Source of the DNA: Ideonella livida
GTDB lineage: Bacteria; Pseudomonadota; Gammaproteobacteria; Burkholderiales; Burkholderiaceae_C
DNA length: 52,495 nucleotides
NCBI RefSeq assembly: GCF_010499455.1
Contig: NZ_JAAGOH010000030.1
Span: 1-52,495 of the forward strand
Direction of reading: 5' to 3'
Position numbers and translations under genes: made by a program. The notes under the pieces were generated by a model. That model did no database searches. It saw only the letters and a list, made by a program, of their open reading frames with translations, and was not told the DNA's origin. Numbering within the stretch: position 1 is the first letter of the stretch; every line of letters begins with the position of its first letter. Below, one piece after another: positions 1 through 7,935 of the stretch.

Positions 1-453
1 GCCGAGCTGGCCGCCGCCGCCCTGGCCTGGGCCGAGCCGGTGCTGGCCGCCGGCGCCACGCCGCTGGTCTATGCCACCGCCGCACCGCAGGCCGTGCAAA
101 CCGCCCAGGCCCGCCTGGGCGTGCACGAGGCCGGCGCCCAGGTGGAGGCCACGCTGGCCGCCGTGGCCGCCGGCCTGGTGGCACGCGGCGTGCGGCAACT
201 GGTGGTGGCCGGCGGTGAAACCTCCGGCGCCTGCGTGCAGGCGCTGCAGGTGAGCCAGCTGCGCATCGGCGCGCAGATCGACCCCGGCGTGCCCTGGTGC
301 CATGCCCACAGCCCGGTGGCCGGTGGCGCGGGCCTGCGCATCGCGCTCAAGTCCGGCAACTTTGGGGGTGAAGACTTCTTCACCCGCGCCTTTGTGCGGG
401 CGGCAGAGGCCGACGCGGCGCTGGCAAACCTGGCATCGGGCATGGCCGCATGA
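1..453 (+). CDS. otnK: Four-carbon acid sugar kinase family protein (OtnK-like), C-terminal part
   Basis: This is the last 150 codons of a gene that enters from the left edge; the frame is open from base 1. The visible part carries the C-terminal nucleotide-binding signatures of the OtnK/DUF1537 kinases: a VAGGETSGA segment, an IDPGVPW segment and a final KSGNFGGEDFF segment. Known members phosphorylate 3-oxo-tetronates with ATP in the cytoplasm, and the product is decarboxylated by OtnC. The stop codon overlaps the start of the next gene in an ATGA arrangement, so the two are translationally coupled, as in otnKC operons. The exact substrate (threonate- or erythronate-derived) cannot be read from the fragment. 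Confidence 0.9.
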   Translation, partial: AELAAAALAWAEPVLAAGATPLVYATAAPQAVQTAQARLGVHEAGAQVEATLAAVAAGLVARGVRQLVVAGGETSGACVQALQVSQLRIGAQIDPGVPWCHAHSPVAGGAGLRIALKSGNFGGEDFFTRAFVRAAEADAALANLASGMAA

Positions 454-1178
454 CAACCCACGCCACCGAGAACGCCCTGCGCGAGCAGGTGTGCGCCGTG
501 GGCGCCAGCCTGTTCCAGCGCCGGCTGGTGCACGCCACCGCCGGCAACCTCAGTGTTCGCCTGCCCGACGGCTACCTCATCACCCCCACCGACGCCTGCC
601 TGGGCAGCCTGGACCCCGCCCGCCTGGCCAAGGTGGGGCCCGACGGCGTTCAGCTCAGCGGCGACCGCGCCAGCAAAACCCTGGTGCTGCACCGCCGCAT
701 TTACGCCGCCGCGCCGCAGGCCGGCTGCGTGCTGCACACCCACTCCACCCACCTGGTGGCGCTGACGCTGCAGGGCGTGTGGCGCCCGGCCGCCATCCTG
801 CCGCCGCTCACGCCGTACTCGGTGATGAAGGTCGGCCCGGTGCCGCTCATCCCCTACCACCGCCCCGGCGACCCGCGTGTGGGCGATCTGGTGGCCCAGG
901 CCATCACCCGCGCCGCCGCGCAGGGCGTGACCCTGCAAGCCGTGATGCTGGACCGCCTGGGCCCCAATGTGTGGGCCGACACCCCCGCTGCCGCCATGGC
1001 CCGGCTGGACGAACTGGAGGAAACCGCCCAGCTCTGGCTGCTGGGCGGCCGCGCCGGCACCGGGCTGGACGCCGCCGCGCTGGACGAACTGCGCCAGGCC
1101 TTTGGCGCGCACTGGTGGCCCGGCAGCGGCGACCCGGGCGCGCTGGACCTGTGCGACGCCACCACCCCGGCCGACTGA
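450..1178 (+). CDS. otnC: Class II aldolase / OtnC-like 3-oxo-tetronate 4-phosphate decarboxylase homologue
   Basis: The 242-residue product has the class II aldolase fold signature: an AGNLS phosphate-binding segment near residue 31 and an H-T-H zinc motif at H96/H98. In OtnC proteins this fold decarboxylates 3-oxo-tetronate 4-phosphate to dihydroxyacetone phosphate. Two positions are odd. The family's catalytic Glu after the Ser-Lys pair is Thr77 here, and the third zinc-ligand His of the usual Asn-His-Gly motif appears as Leu170 in Arg-Leu-Gly. The start overlaps the upstream kinase stop by 4 bp. Membership in the otn pathway follows from coupling to otnK; full catalytic competence is uncertain because of the two substitutions. 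Confidence 0.85.
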   Translation: MTTHATENALREQVCAVGASLFQRRLVHATAGNLSVRLPDGYLITPTDACLGSLDPARLAKVGPDGVQLSGDRASKTLVLHRRIYAAAPQAGCVLHTHSTHLVALTLQGVWRPAAILPPLTPYSVMKVGPVPLIPYHRPGDPRVGDLVAQAITRAAAQGVTLQAVMLDRLGPNVWADTPAAAMARLDELEETAQLWLLGGRAGTGLDAAALDELRQAFGAHWWPGSGDPGALDLCDATTPAD

Positions 1179-1185
1179 GGACACC

Positions 1186-1863
1186 ATGTCCAACGCCCCG
1201 CGCATCACCCTGATCCACGCCGTGCAGGTGGCCATGCCGCCCATCGAGGCCGCCCTGGCCCAGCTCTGGCCCCAAGCCCAAGCCGAGCACCTGCTGGACG
1301 CCGGCCTGAGCCCCGCCCTGGCCGCCGCCGGCCAGCTCACGCCCGCCCTGCACGCCCGCATCCACCGGCTCACCGCGCACGCCCTGGCCAACGGCAGCCA
1401 CGGCGTGCTGTTCACCTGCTCGGCCTTTGGCCCGGCCATTGAGGCCGCTGCCGCTGCCCACGCCGCCCCGGTGCTCAAGCCCAACGCGGCCATGTTCGAG
1501 GCGGCCCTGGCCGCCGCACCGCCCGCCGGCGGCCGCTTGGTGATGTTGGCCACCTTCCCCAGCGCCGTGGCCTCCATGGAAGCAGAATTTCACGCCTTGT
1601 GCGCCGCCCAGGGCCGCACCGGCCTGCACCTGCACACCCTCTGCCTGCCCGAGGCCCTGGCCGCCGCCCAAGCCGGCCGCTGGGACGAGCACGACCAACG
1701 CCACCTGGCCGTACTGCCGCAACTGGCTGGGTTTGACGCCGTGCTGCTGGCCCACTTCTCCAACGCCGGCCTGCAAACCCGGCTGCAGGCGCTGCTGCCG
1801 GTGCCGGTCCTGGCCGCGCCGCAGGCGGCGGTGCAGGCGCTGCGGGCGCGGCTGGGGGGTTGA
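1186..1863 (+). CDS. Aspartate/glutamate racemase family protein
   Basis: The product has 225 residues. The ATG lies 7 bp after the upstream stop, so the gene is the third member of the otn-like operon. The first catalytic-cysteine region of the Asp/Glu/hydantoin racemase superfamily is present (FTCSAFGPAIE, C78). In the second half the position of the other active-site cysteine reads LLAHFSNAG, so only one cysteine is obvious. That is known in relatives acting as decarboxylases or isomerases rather than two-base racemases. A role in handling a chiral carboxylate linked to tetronate or tartrate use is inferred from context only. The frame stays open upstream, but the coupled ATG is preferred. 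Confidence 0.8.
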   Translation: MSNAPRITLIHAVQVAMPPIEAALAQLWPQAQAEHLLDAGLSPALAAAGQLTPALHARIHRLTAHALANGSHGVLFTCSAFGPAIEAAAAAHAAPVLKPNAAMFEAALAAAPPAGGRLVMLATFPSAVASMEAEFHALCAAQGRTGLHLHTLCLPEALAAAQAGRWDEHDQRHLAVLPQLAGFDAVLLAHFSNAGLQTRLQALLPVPVLAAPQAAVQALRARLGG

Positions 1864-1878
1864 AGGGGCAGCGCGCCC

Positions 1879-2910
1879 TCAGGCCTGGGGCAGGGGCCAG
1901 TGCTGCGCCAAGGCCGCCAGCAAAGGCTGGTCGTTGGGGTGGGTGAGCACCTGCGGCAGTTGCGCCTGGGGCACCAACATCACCGCCTGGGTTTCCCAAC
2001 CCATGTCCGCCGGGAGGCCGCCCACCCGCTCGGCCAAGTAGTAGCGGGTGTAGCTTTGCGAGCGCTTCAGGTCGATCAGGTGGGCCCGCAGGCGCACCTG
2101 CAGGCCAGACTCCTCAAAGGCCTCCACCAGCGCCGTGGCCTGCAGGCTGCGTCCGGCCTCCACCCGCCCCTTGGGGAAGGTGGCGCTGTAGCCGGCGAAC
2201 TGGTTGCTGGGGGCCACCACCCAGAAGCGCCCATCCGGCTCGCGCACCACCACGCCGGCGGCCCGCTTGTAACCCGCCGGGGGCTGGAACGGGGGCTCGG
2301 CAATGGCATGCGCCTGGGCCAGTGCCTCCCAGCCGGCGGTGTGTTGCGGCGCCGCCCAGGCGGCCAGGGCCAGGCCGTTCAGCGTGGGCGGCAGCGGGCC
2401 GTCGGGCAGCACACAGGCCCGCGCGGCGGGATCGCCCCAGGTGGCCAGCGGTGTGGCCTGGCTGGGGTGTTTCAGCACCAGCGGCTGGCCGTGTTCATCG
2501 GGGCGCGGGTGCAGCACCGGGCCGGCTGGCGCGACCTTGAGGGGCACCGCCGGCTGGCCCGCGAACTTTGCGGGCTGGGTTTGCAACTGGTGCAGCACGT
2601 CCCACACCTCGTGGTACAGCCCGGCGCGGCCGTACCCTTGCACCTTGGCCACCGCGGACTTGAAGTTGCCGTAGGTCAGCGTCTGCACCAGCTTCACCAT
2701 GGCCTGTTCCACCGCCGGACGCGGCGCCTGGGCGCGGAAGCGGTAGTCGTTGTGGCTGCTCTCTGAAATCTCGCCCAGCTCGGGCAGGTGCAGGGCGCGC
2801 AGTGATTCCAGGTCCGCGCGCACCCGGGCGCGCACGGTCAGGGTGTTGTGTGCCGCATCGCCCGGCTTTCGCACAATGCTGAAGAAACCGATGGGGGTGA
2901 TCAACCACAT
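1879..2910 (-). CDS. Nudix hydrolase-like protein with an N-terminal extension domain
   Basis: The product has 343 residues. The ATG at 2910 is chosen because AGGAAGGA lies just upstream on the minus strand, although the frame is open to 3105. Residues 1-110 form a domain of unknown function and residues from about 210 a Nudix fold. The Nudix box around residue 265 reads GRVEAG-RSL...VEAFEESGL. It keeps the G, the late E and the EE pair, but the first Glu is Arg and the Arg of the RE pair is Val. Metal binding through the EE pair is plausible, yet the substrate (a nucleoside diphosphate linked to X) is unknown. The gene converges on the racemase gene and is divergent from tetR. Confidence 0.8.
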   Translation of the reverse strand: MWLITPIGFFSIVRKPGDAAHNTLTVRARVRADLESLRALHLPELGEISESSHNDYRFRAQAPRPAVEQAMVKLVQTLTYGNFKSAVAKVQGYGRAGLYHEVWDVLHQLQTQPAKFAGQPAVPLKVAPAGPVLHPRPDEHGQPLVLKHPSQATPLATWGDPAARACVLPDGPLPPTLNGLALAAWAAPQHTAGWEALAQAHAIAEPPFQPPAGYKRAAGVVVREPDGRFWVVAPSNQFAGYSATFPKGRVEAGRSLQATALVEAFEESGLQVRLRAHLIDLKRSQSYTRYYLAERVGGLPADMGWETQAVMLVPQAQLPQVLTHPNDQPLLAALAQHWPLPQA

Positions 2911-3107
2911 GAGGCGCGTCCTTCCTGAGCTGTTGGATGTTCGGCGACCGCGTGGGGCGGTGCCGATATCGGCATTGGGCACCACCAGCTGGCCCAGGGT
3001 ATGAGCCAGGGAATGGACGCTGCGGTGCTTGTGGCGCCCGCACCACGGCCCCGGCAAGGCCCTGCACCGGCCCCGGGGCTTGCTCAGGTATGCCCCTCGC
3101 CCCATAA

Positions 3108-3136
3108 AATACGGATGTATTCAATACAACCGTATT
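3108..3136. promoter_or_regulatory. Palindromic operator upstream of the tetR-smr operon
   Basis: The arms at 3109-3121 (ATACGGATGTATT) and 3123-3135 (AATACAACCGTAT) flank a single C and match at 12 of 13 positions; the next outer pair (3108/3136) also matches. The site is AT-rich in a roughly 70% GC context and ends 11 bp before the tetR start codon, so a bound repressor would cover the promoter and start region. It is the natural candidate for autoregulation by the TetR protein. Confidence 0.75.
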
Positions 3137-3146
3137 CCATAAGCCC

Positions 3147-3761
3147 ATGCCTCGCCTTCCGCGCATTGACCGCCAGCAGGTGCTGGACGTGGCCGAAGCC
3201 ATCGTCGTGCAGCACGGTGCCGGCCAACTGACCATTGACGCGGTGGCCCGCGCCGCCGGCATCACCAAGGGCGGGGTGCAGTCCTGCTTTGGCACCAAGG
3301 ACCAATTGGTCACGGCGCTGCTGCAGCGCTGGGCCGGGGCCTGGGAGGCCGCCAAAGCCAGGGCAGCGATGCCAGCGGAGCCAGGAGCCGCACCGCTGAC
3401 GCCGGTGCAGCAGCATGTGCGGGTCACGGCCACCGAAACCGCGCTCAACGCCCGCGCCGCCAGCCTGCTGGCCGCCGTGCTGCAGTCGCCCGCGCAGACC
3501 GAGTGGCTGCGCACCTGGTACGCCGAGCAACTGCTGCCCCTGGACCTGGGCACCGACGACGGCCGCCGCGCCCGCCTGGCCTTTCTGGCGACCGAAGGCG
3601 CGTTTTTGCTGCGTTACCTGGGCTTGGCGCGGTTTGACGACTCCCAGTGGCAAGACCTGTTTGCGGACCTTGAACGTTGCGCCCGGCCGGCAGGCGCCAG
3701 CCCGGCCATCGACGCCGGAGACACCGGCCCCACGGACAACACCCCGCAGGCGGCCGCATGA
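3147..3761 (+). CDS. TetR/AcrR family transcriptional regulator
   Basis: The 204-residue product has an N-terminal TetR helix-turn-helix at about residues 12-58, with the LTIDAVARAAGITKGGVQSCFGTK pattern. The C-terminal ligand domain is variable. The stop overlaps the start of the SMR exporter gene (ATGA at 3758-3761), so regulator and exporter are co-translated. A near-perfect palindrome immediately upstream suggests direct autorepression, relieved by an exporter substrate such as guanidinium or a quaternary amine. The last 25 residues are polar and Pro/Ala-rich, probably a disordered tail. Confidence 0.88.
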   Translation: MPRLPRIDRQQVLDVAEAIVVQHGAGQLTIDAVARAAGITKGGVQSCFGTKDQLVTALLQRWAGAWEAAKARAAMPAEPGAAPLTPVQQHVRVTATETALNARAASLLAAVLQSPAQTEWLRTWYAEQLLPLDLGTDDGRRARLAFLATEGAFLLRYLGLARFDDSQWQDLFADLERCARPAGASPAIDAGDTGPTDNTPQAAA

Positions 3762-4117
3762 GCGGGAGCGCCTGGATCGGCACCTGGAGCGCCACGGGCC
3801 TGAGCTGGCTGTTCCTGGCCCTGGCGGGCGTGGCCGAGATCGGCTGGCCGGTGGGCCTGAAGCTGGCGCAAACCCCCGCCGGGCGCTGGCCCGGCACCGC
3901 GCTGGCCCTGGCCTGCCTGGGCGTGAGCGGCTGGCTGCTGTGGAAGGCGCAGCAGCACATCCCGCTGGGCACCGCCTACGCGGTGTGGACGGGCATTGGC
4001 GCGGCCGGCACCTTCGTGGTGGGCGTGCTGGTGTTTGGTGACGCGCTGACGCCGCTGCGGGCGCTGGGCGTGGGGCTGATCGTGGCTGGGGTGGTGGCGC
4101 TGAAGCTGGCGCATTGA
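3758..4117 (+). CDS. SMR family exporter, guanidinium exporter (Gdx/SugE)-like
   Basis: The 119-residue inner-membrane protein has four predicted transmembrane helices. The conserved membrane Glu is E27 in the segment LALAGVAEIGWPVGLK, which resembles the Gdx/SugE motif (Glu followed by a Trp-Pro/Ala-x-Gly-Leu-Lys pattern) more than EmrE. A TAYAVWTGIGAAGT segment, also typical of Gdx, lies in helix 3. Family members work as antiparallel dimers exchanging protons for guanidinium or quaternary ammonium. The N-terminus is about 13 residues longer than usual. Translation is coupled to the upstream TetR regulator; guanidinium as substrate is a family-level inference. Confidence 0.85.
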   Translation: MSGSAWIGTWSATGLSWLFLALAGVAEIGWPVGLKLAQTPAGRWPGTALALACLGVSGWLLWKAQQHIPLGTAYAVWTGIGAAGTFVVGVLVFGDALTPLRALGVGLIVAGVVALKLAH

Positions 4118-4143
4118 CGGGCGGCGGGTGAGCTGCCGGTCCG

Positions 4144-4464
4144 AGGTTGAGGGTTCAGGTGGCCGGTGATGCAGGTGTCGTTGTCCACCAGCAGCATGCG
4201 GTTGCCGCTTGCGCAGGGATAGCACGCCGTCATCTTGTTGCTGTTTTTGGAGAAGGCATCGTTGGGACTGGGGGCCACCAGAACGACGTGCACGCCCAGT
4301 TCGTCCAGAAATGACTTCAAGCCGACGGGCACCTCGCCCACCGCCAGCACCTCCATGCGGTGAGCCCGGGCATGGCGGTGCCATGTGGCCACCAGCAGCG
4401 CCGTCAGTTGGTTGAACTTGGTCCGCTGGGGGCGGGCATCAAAGACGGTGCGGATCGTGAGCAT
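4144..4464 (-). pseudogene. Truncated glycosyltransferase-like gene, 5' fragment
   Basis: The minus strand holds about 107 codons that look genuinely coding, with codon use like the neighbours. They begin MLTIRTVFDARPQRTKFNQL and run to a DND motif in LLVDNDTCITGHLN, which resembles the metal-binding acidic motif of GT-A fold transferases. After this the frame runs without similarity into the 3' end of the SMR gene on the opposite strand. The C-terminal half of the enzyme is missing, so a deletion has left only the N-terminal domain. The family name is a guess from the acidic motif. An alternative start is at 4479. Confidence 0.5.
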
Positions 4465-4628
4465 GGGAGGGAAAGGCATCGCGGGTGGCGGCACGGCGCG
4501 CGGCGCGCATCGGCCGGTCGTGCCTGCGCGCGCGCAGGGCGCAAAAGCGGGCACAGATGGGAGAGCTCCACGCCCACCCCTTCGGCGCTCATGTTACGGC
4601 GCGACTGACCTCACCCCGCGACGCCCCT

Positions 4629-5543
4629 TCAGAACCGGTAAAGCTGCGCCGGGTTGTCCACCATCAGGCGCTGCCAGGCGCCGGGCGGGCACCAGGCCTG
4701 CAGCGTGGCCAGGGTGGCGGCCAGGTCCGGTGTTTGGAAGGGTTCGATCGCCAGGGGGTCACGGGCGTCGCGCTGGGCGCCGCCGCTGGTGTGCGGCCAG
4801 TCCGAGCCCCACACCAGGCGCTCGGGCCAGCCGGCCAGCAGGGCTTGCACCCAGGGCGCCAGCGCCGGATGGCCGGGGCCGCCGTCAGCGCAGCGGTAAA
4901 AGGCCGAGAGCTTGACCCACACGGCGCCGCTGTCGAGCAGGCGGCGCAGCGCCTCCCACTGCCCAGCCCAGTCCGGCGAATGTGCCGCGCCGGGCTGACG
5001 CAGCAGGCCGCCCAGGTGGTCCAGCACCAAGGGCAGGCCCAGGGTGGGCTGGGCCTGGGCCAGCAGCGGCAGTAAGCTGGCCGCGCCATGCACCTGCAGG
5101 TGCCAGCCGCTGCCCTGCAGGGCCTGGCGGGCCTGGTCCAGCGCAGCCAGCACCCGCGCCGGCTCGCGCTGGTGGGCCACCTCGAAGTTCAGGCGCAGGC
5201 CACGCACGCCTTGCGACCCCATCGTCCCGAGCGCCTGGGCCGTGGGGGCGCCGCCTGCCAGGTCCAGCACCACCACGCCCCGGGCGCGTTCCGGGCCCAG
5301 CGCCTGGATGGCCCGCAGCAGGGCGCGGTTGTCTGCGCCGTACACGCTGGGCTGCACCAGCACCACACGCCCCAGCCCCAGCCGCTGCAGGTGGACCTGC
5401 AGCGCCGGCACCGGGGCGGCCGCCGGGGTGTAGCGGCGCTGGGGGTCATAGGGCACGGCCTCGGGGTCGAAGATGTGCACATGGGTGTCGGTGGCCAGGG
5501 CAGGCAGGGTGAGCGGCGGGACAGGCGTGGGCAGTGCGGACAT
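4629..5543 (-). CDS. TIM-barrel amidohydrolase (LigI / fucono-lactonase-like)
   Basis: The product has 304 residues. The N-terminal DTHVHIFDP motif gives the metal-binding H21 and H23; HLGG near residue 170 and WGSDWPH near residue 250 supply the remaining His/Asp ligands of the amidohydrolase superfamily. Family members (2-pyrone-4,6-dicarboxylate lactonase, fuconolactonase) hydrolyse lactones in the cytoplasm. The gene lies 68 bp downstream of a Bug receptor gene on the same strand, so it may process an acid or lactone imported by that system. The frame is open further upstream, but the ATG at 5543 places the first strand at the usual distance. The substrate is not identifiable. Confidence 0.85.
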   Translation of the reverse strand: MSALPTPVPPLTLPALATDTHVHIFDPEAVPYDPQRRYTPAAAPVPALQVHLQRLGLGRVVLVQPSVYGADNRALLRAIQALGPERARGVVVLDLAGGAPTAQALGTMGSQGVRGLRLNFEVAHQREPARVLAALDQARQALQGSGWHLQVHGAASLLPLLAQAQPTLGLPLVLDHLGGLLRQPGAAHSPDWAGQWEALRRLLDSGAVWVKLSAFYRCADGGPGHPALAPWVQALLAGWPERLVWGSDWPHTSGGAQRDARDPLAIEPFQTPDLAATLATLQAWCPPGAWQRLMVDNPAQLYRF

Positions 5544-5611
5544 GGCGGGGCGTGGCGTCAAGGGGTCGCGGGCTTGGGCCGGGCGGTGGGAAAGGCACCC
5601 GGCCCCGGGGC

Positions 5612-6646
5612 TCAATCCGGCGTGATGTTGCGCGCCTTGATGAGCTGGCCCCAGCGCTGGGTTTCGCTCTGGATCAGGCGGGCAAAGTCCTCCGGCGTGC
5701 CGCCACCCACCACGTTGCCGGGCTCGGTGATGCGCTTGGCCAGGTCGGGCTCCTTGAGGGCCTGGTTGATGGCCTGGTTGAGCTTGGCCACCACGGCCGG
5801 CGGCGTGCCCTTGGGCGCCACCACGCCAAACCAGTTGGAGATGACCATGTCGTTCACACCCAGCTCGGCGAAGGTGGGCACGTCGGGCAGCGAGGGCACG
5901 CGCTTGTCGTGCGCCACGGCCAGGGCGCGCATCTTGGCCGGCTGCGATTTCAGGTAGCCCAGGGACGAGGGCACCATCTCGAACATGTAGTCCACGGTGC
6001 CGCCCAGCAGGTCGTTGATGGCCGGGCCGCCGCCCCGGTAGGGGATGTGGATGGTGTCGATGCCGGTGAGCACCTGCAGGCTCTCGCCCGCCAGGTGGAA
6101 GGAGCCGCCCGAGCCGGCCGAGGCATAGCTCATCTTGCCGGGCGCGGCCTTGGCGGCGGCCAGCAGCTCCTTGAGGCTCTTGTGGGGCGAGCGATCGGCA
6201 CTCACCACCAGCACCAGCGGGCCGCGCTCAATCAACGCCACCGGGATCAGGTCCTTCTGCGGATCGAAGGGGATCCGGGGGAACAGGGACTTGTTGACCG
6301 CCAGCGGCGCCAGGTTGCCGATGCCGAGGGTGTGGCCATCGGGCGTGGCCCGGGCGATGAAGTCGGTGCCGATGTTGCCGTTGCCGCCGGGCTTGTTGTC
6401 CACGATCACCGTCTTGCCCAGGATGTTGCTGAGCTTGTCGGCCAGTTGCCGGGCGCGGGTGTCAGAACTGCCACCGGCCGCGTAGGGCACGATGAGGGTG
6501 ATGGTCTTGCTGGGCCAGTCGGCACCGGCGGCTGGGGCTTGCGCCTGGGCTGCAGGGGCCAGCAGCCAGGCGCCGGCGGCAACGGTGGCCGCCAGGGCTT
6601 GGCGGCGGCGTGCGGACACCGGGTGGGCGGTAGAGGTGCGGGTCAT
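5612..6646 (-). CDS. Bug family tripartite tricarboxylate transporter substrate-binding protein (copy 1)
   Basis: The 344-residue periplasmic binding protein has an N-terminal signal peptide (Arg-rich start, hydrophobic stretch, cleavage near AAQAQA). The Bug signature follows: PSKTITLIVPYAAGG, then DNKPGGNGNIG and IPYRGGGPA. These contact the carboxylates of the ligand in known Bug proteins. AGGAG lies 8 bp upstream of the ATG at 6646, in preference to the ATG at 6670. Among the five Bugs here it is most like the 17812-18804 copy (shared LGIG...LAVN.SLFP and GGGTPE.FA segments). No TctA/TctB membrane genes are in the window. The gene lies 82 bp downstream of a porin gene. Confidence 0.92.
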   Translation of the reverse strand: MTRTSTAHPVSARRRQALAATVAAGAWLLAPAAQAQAPAAGADWPSKTITLIVPYAAGGSSDTRARQLADKLSNILGKTVIVDNKPGGNGNIGTDFIARATPDGHTLGIGNLAPLAVNKSLFPRIPFDPQKDLIPVALIERGPLVLVVSADRSPHKSLKELLAAAKAAPGKMSYASAGSGGSFHLAGESLQVLTGIDTIHIPYRGGGPAINDLLGGTVDYMFEMVPSSLGYLKSQPAKMRALAVAHDKRVPSLPDVPTFAELGVNDMVISNWFGVVAPKGTPPAVVAKLNQAINQALKEPDLAKRITEPGNVVGGGTPEDFARLIQSETQRWGQLIKARNITPD

Positions 6647-6728
6647 CGGGAATCTCCTGGAGGGCCGCAAAGGCCGAGAGGGCGCGCCGGGCCAGCCGGC
6701 GCAGTCAGGTCACGGACAGGGGCGGCGC

Positions 6729-7679
6729 TCAGAAGCGGTGGCGCACGCCCAGGCTGGAGCCGGCGGCGGCCTCCCGGGTGCCCATGAAGTCAGGCTGGCT
6801 GGTGGTGCCGGTCAGGGTGTTGCGGTCCAGCAGCATGTACACATCGGTGGTGCGGTGCAGCTGGTGGATCAGGCCCAGGGTGGTGGACGTGCGGGTGCCT
6901 GCCTTGGCGCCGCTCTGGGTGTCCTTGATGAGGGCGGTGGTGACGGTGGTGGCCGGGCTCAGGCGCCAGTTCAGGCCCAGGCTGCGCACCTTGTGGTCGC
7001 TGGCGGTGGAGGCGTCGTCATGGCGCTTCATCCAGCCCAGGAAGACCTTGGCCGGGCCGAAGCTGGCGTTGCCGCCGGCGCCGGTGATCTCGCGGGTGGT
7101 GGCGCCGTCGGCGCTGGTGATGTCCTGGCGGTAGGCCAGCACTTCAAAGGCGCTGGCCTTGTAGGCCAGGCCCAGGCCGCGGCCCTTGCCGGCCTGCTCG
7201 TCCAGGCTGGCGGCGGCCAGCACCTCCACCGGGCCGAAGGTGTTGCCATAGCGCAGCATATTGTCTTGGCGCGCGACGTGGTGGCCGGAGTAGACCGACA
7301 GGGCGTCGGCGTTGGCGTTGCCCTGGGCCTGGAAACGGCCCGACAGGGTGTGGGCCACGGTGTACTGGCGGCCCAGGCTGAGGGTGCCGGCGGCGGTGTG
7401 CGACAGGCTCAAGGACACCTCGCGGCCAAACAGGCGGCCCGAAGGGGCGGCGGCGTTGCCGTTGTTGCCGCTGGCGGTGGACTGCTGCGACACGCCGGTC
7501 GAGGGGTCGTAGCCGGCCTCCAGCAAGAAGGCGGCACTCAGGCCATCGCCCAGGTCTTGGGTGCGGCGCAGGCCAAAGCGAGAGGAGGTGTAGGCGCCGT
7601 CGGTCAGCGAGTTCTGGGCAGAGCCGTCGGCGCGGACGTTGGAGGCGTGGCGCACGGTGAGGTCCAACAGGCCGTAGAC
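6729..7679 (-). repeat. 951-bp inverted repeat, left copy (porin barrel)
   Basis: This segment is near-identical, in opposite orientation and without indels, to 19091-20041. Similarity starts abruptly at the GTCTAC codons of the first barrel strand and ends at the porin stop. Neighbouring signal peptides and flanks do not match, so the identity fits gene conversion or a constrained recent duplication better than duplication of a whole block. Confidence 0.9.
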
Positions 7680-7829
7680 GGTGGTGCCGGCAGCGGCGCC
7701 GGCCTGGGCCTGGGCGGCCAGCGGGGCGGCGGCCATCAGGGCCAGGGCGGTGGCCTGGCGGCAAGCCACCCGCAGGCCCGACATACCCATCATTTCAGTG
7801 GAGCTGTGGGCGGCGGTCTGGAAGGTCAT
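6729..7829 (-). CDS. Gram-negative general porin, copy A of a near-identical pair
   Basis: The 366-residue outer-membrane beta-barrel has an N-terminal signal sequence (cleavage near AAQAQA), a VYGLLDLTVRHAS first strand and a terminal Phe (GVRHRF) typical of Omp85-inserted barrels. It belongs to the Porin_4 type common in Burkholderiales. GGAG lies 8 bp before the ATG at 7829. From the first strand to the stop (6729-7679) it is almost identical to the porin at 18956-20041, with 11 amino-acid differences over 316 residues and no indels, whereas the signal peptides are unrelated. It lies between two Bug genes on the same strand, with a terminator separating it from the upstream Bug gene. Confidence 0.95.
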   Translation of the reverse strand: MTFQTAAHSSTEMMGMSGLRVACRQATALALMAAAPLAAQAQAGAAAGTTVYGLLDLTVRHASNVRADGSAQNSLTDGAYTSSRFGLRRTQDLGDGLSAAFLLEAGYDPSTGVSQQSTASGNNGNAAAPSGRLFGREVSLSLSHTAAGTLSLGRQYTVAHTLSGRFQAQGNANADALSVYSGHHVARQDNMLRYGNTFGPVEVLAAASLDEQAGKGRGLGLAYKASAFEVLAYRQDITSADGATTREITGAGGNASFGPAKVFLGWMKRHDDASTASDHKVRSLGLNWRLSPATTVTTALIKDTQSGAKAGTRTSTTLGLIHQLHRTTDVYMLLDRNTLTGTTSQPDFMGTREAAAGSSLGVRHRF

Positions 7830-7859
7830 GAAGATGTCTCCTGTGGTGGTGTGAGCGAG

Positions 7860-7894
7860 AAAAAAGGGGGTCCGGCCCTGACTCGCCGGACCCC
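7860..7894 (-). terminator. Rho-independent terminator between Bug copy 2 and porin A
   Basis: The arms GGGGTCCGGC (7867-7876) and GCCGGACCCC (7885-7894) are perfectly complementary around an 8-nt loop. On the minus strand they are followed by C and a run of T (7865-7860). The hairpin lies 42 bp after the Bug stop (7936) and 38 bp before the porin start, within what otherwise looks like one operon. Confidence 0.9.
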
Positions 7895-7935
7895 GCAAAG
7901 AAGCCCCTGGAGGCCCCGGAAGAAAACGCGATGGA

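Noticed and set aside
69-1577. 502-codon minus-strand open frame
   Set aside because: It is antisense to the otnC and racemase genes, which have clear family motifs and coupled starts; the translation is low-complexity Ala/Gly/Arg typical of GC-rich shadows.
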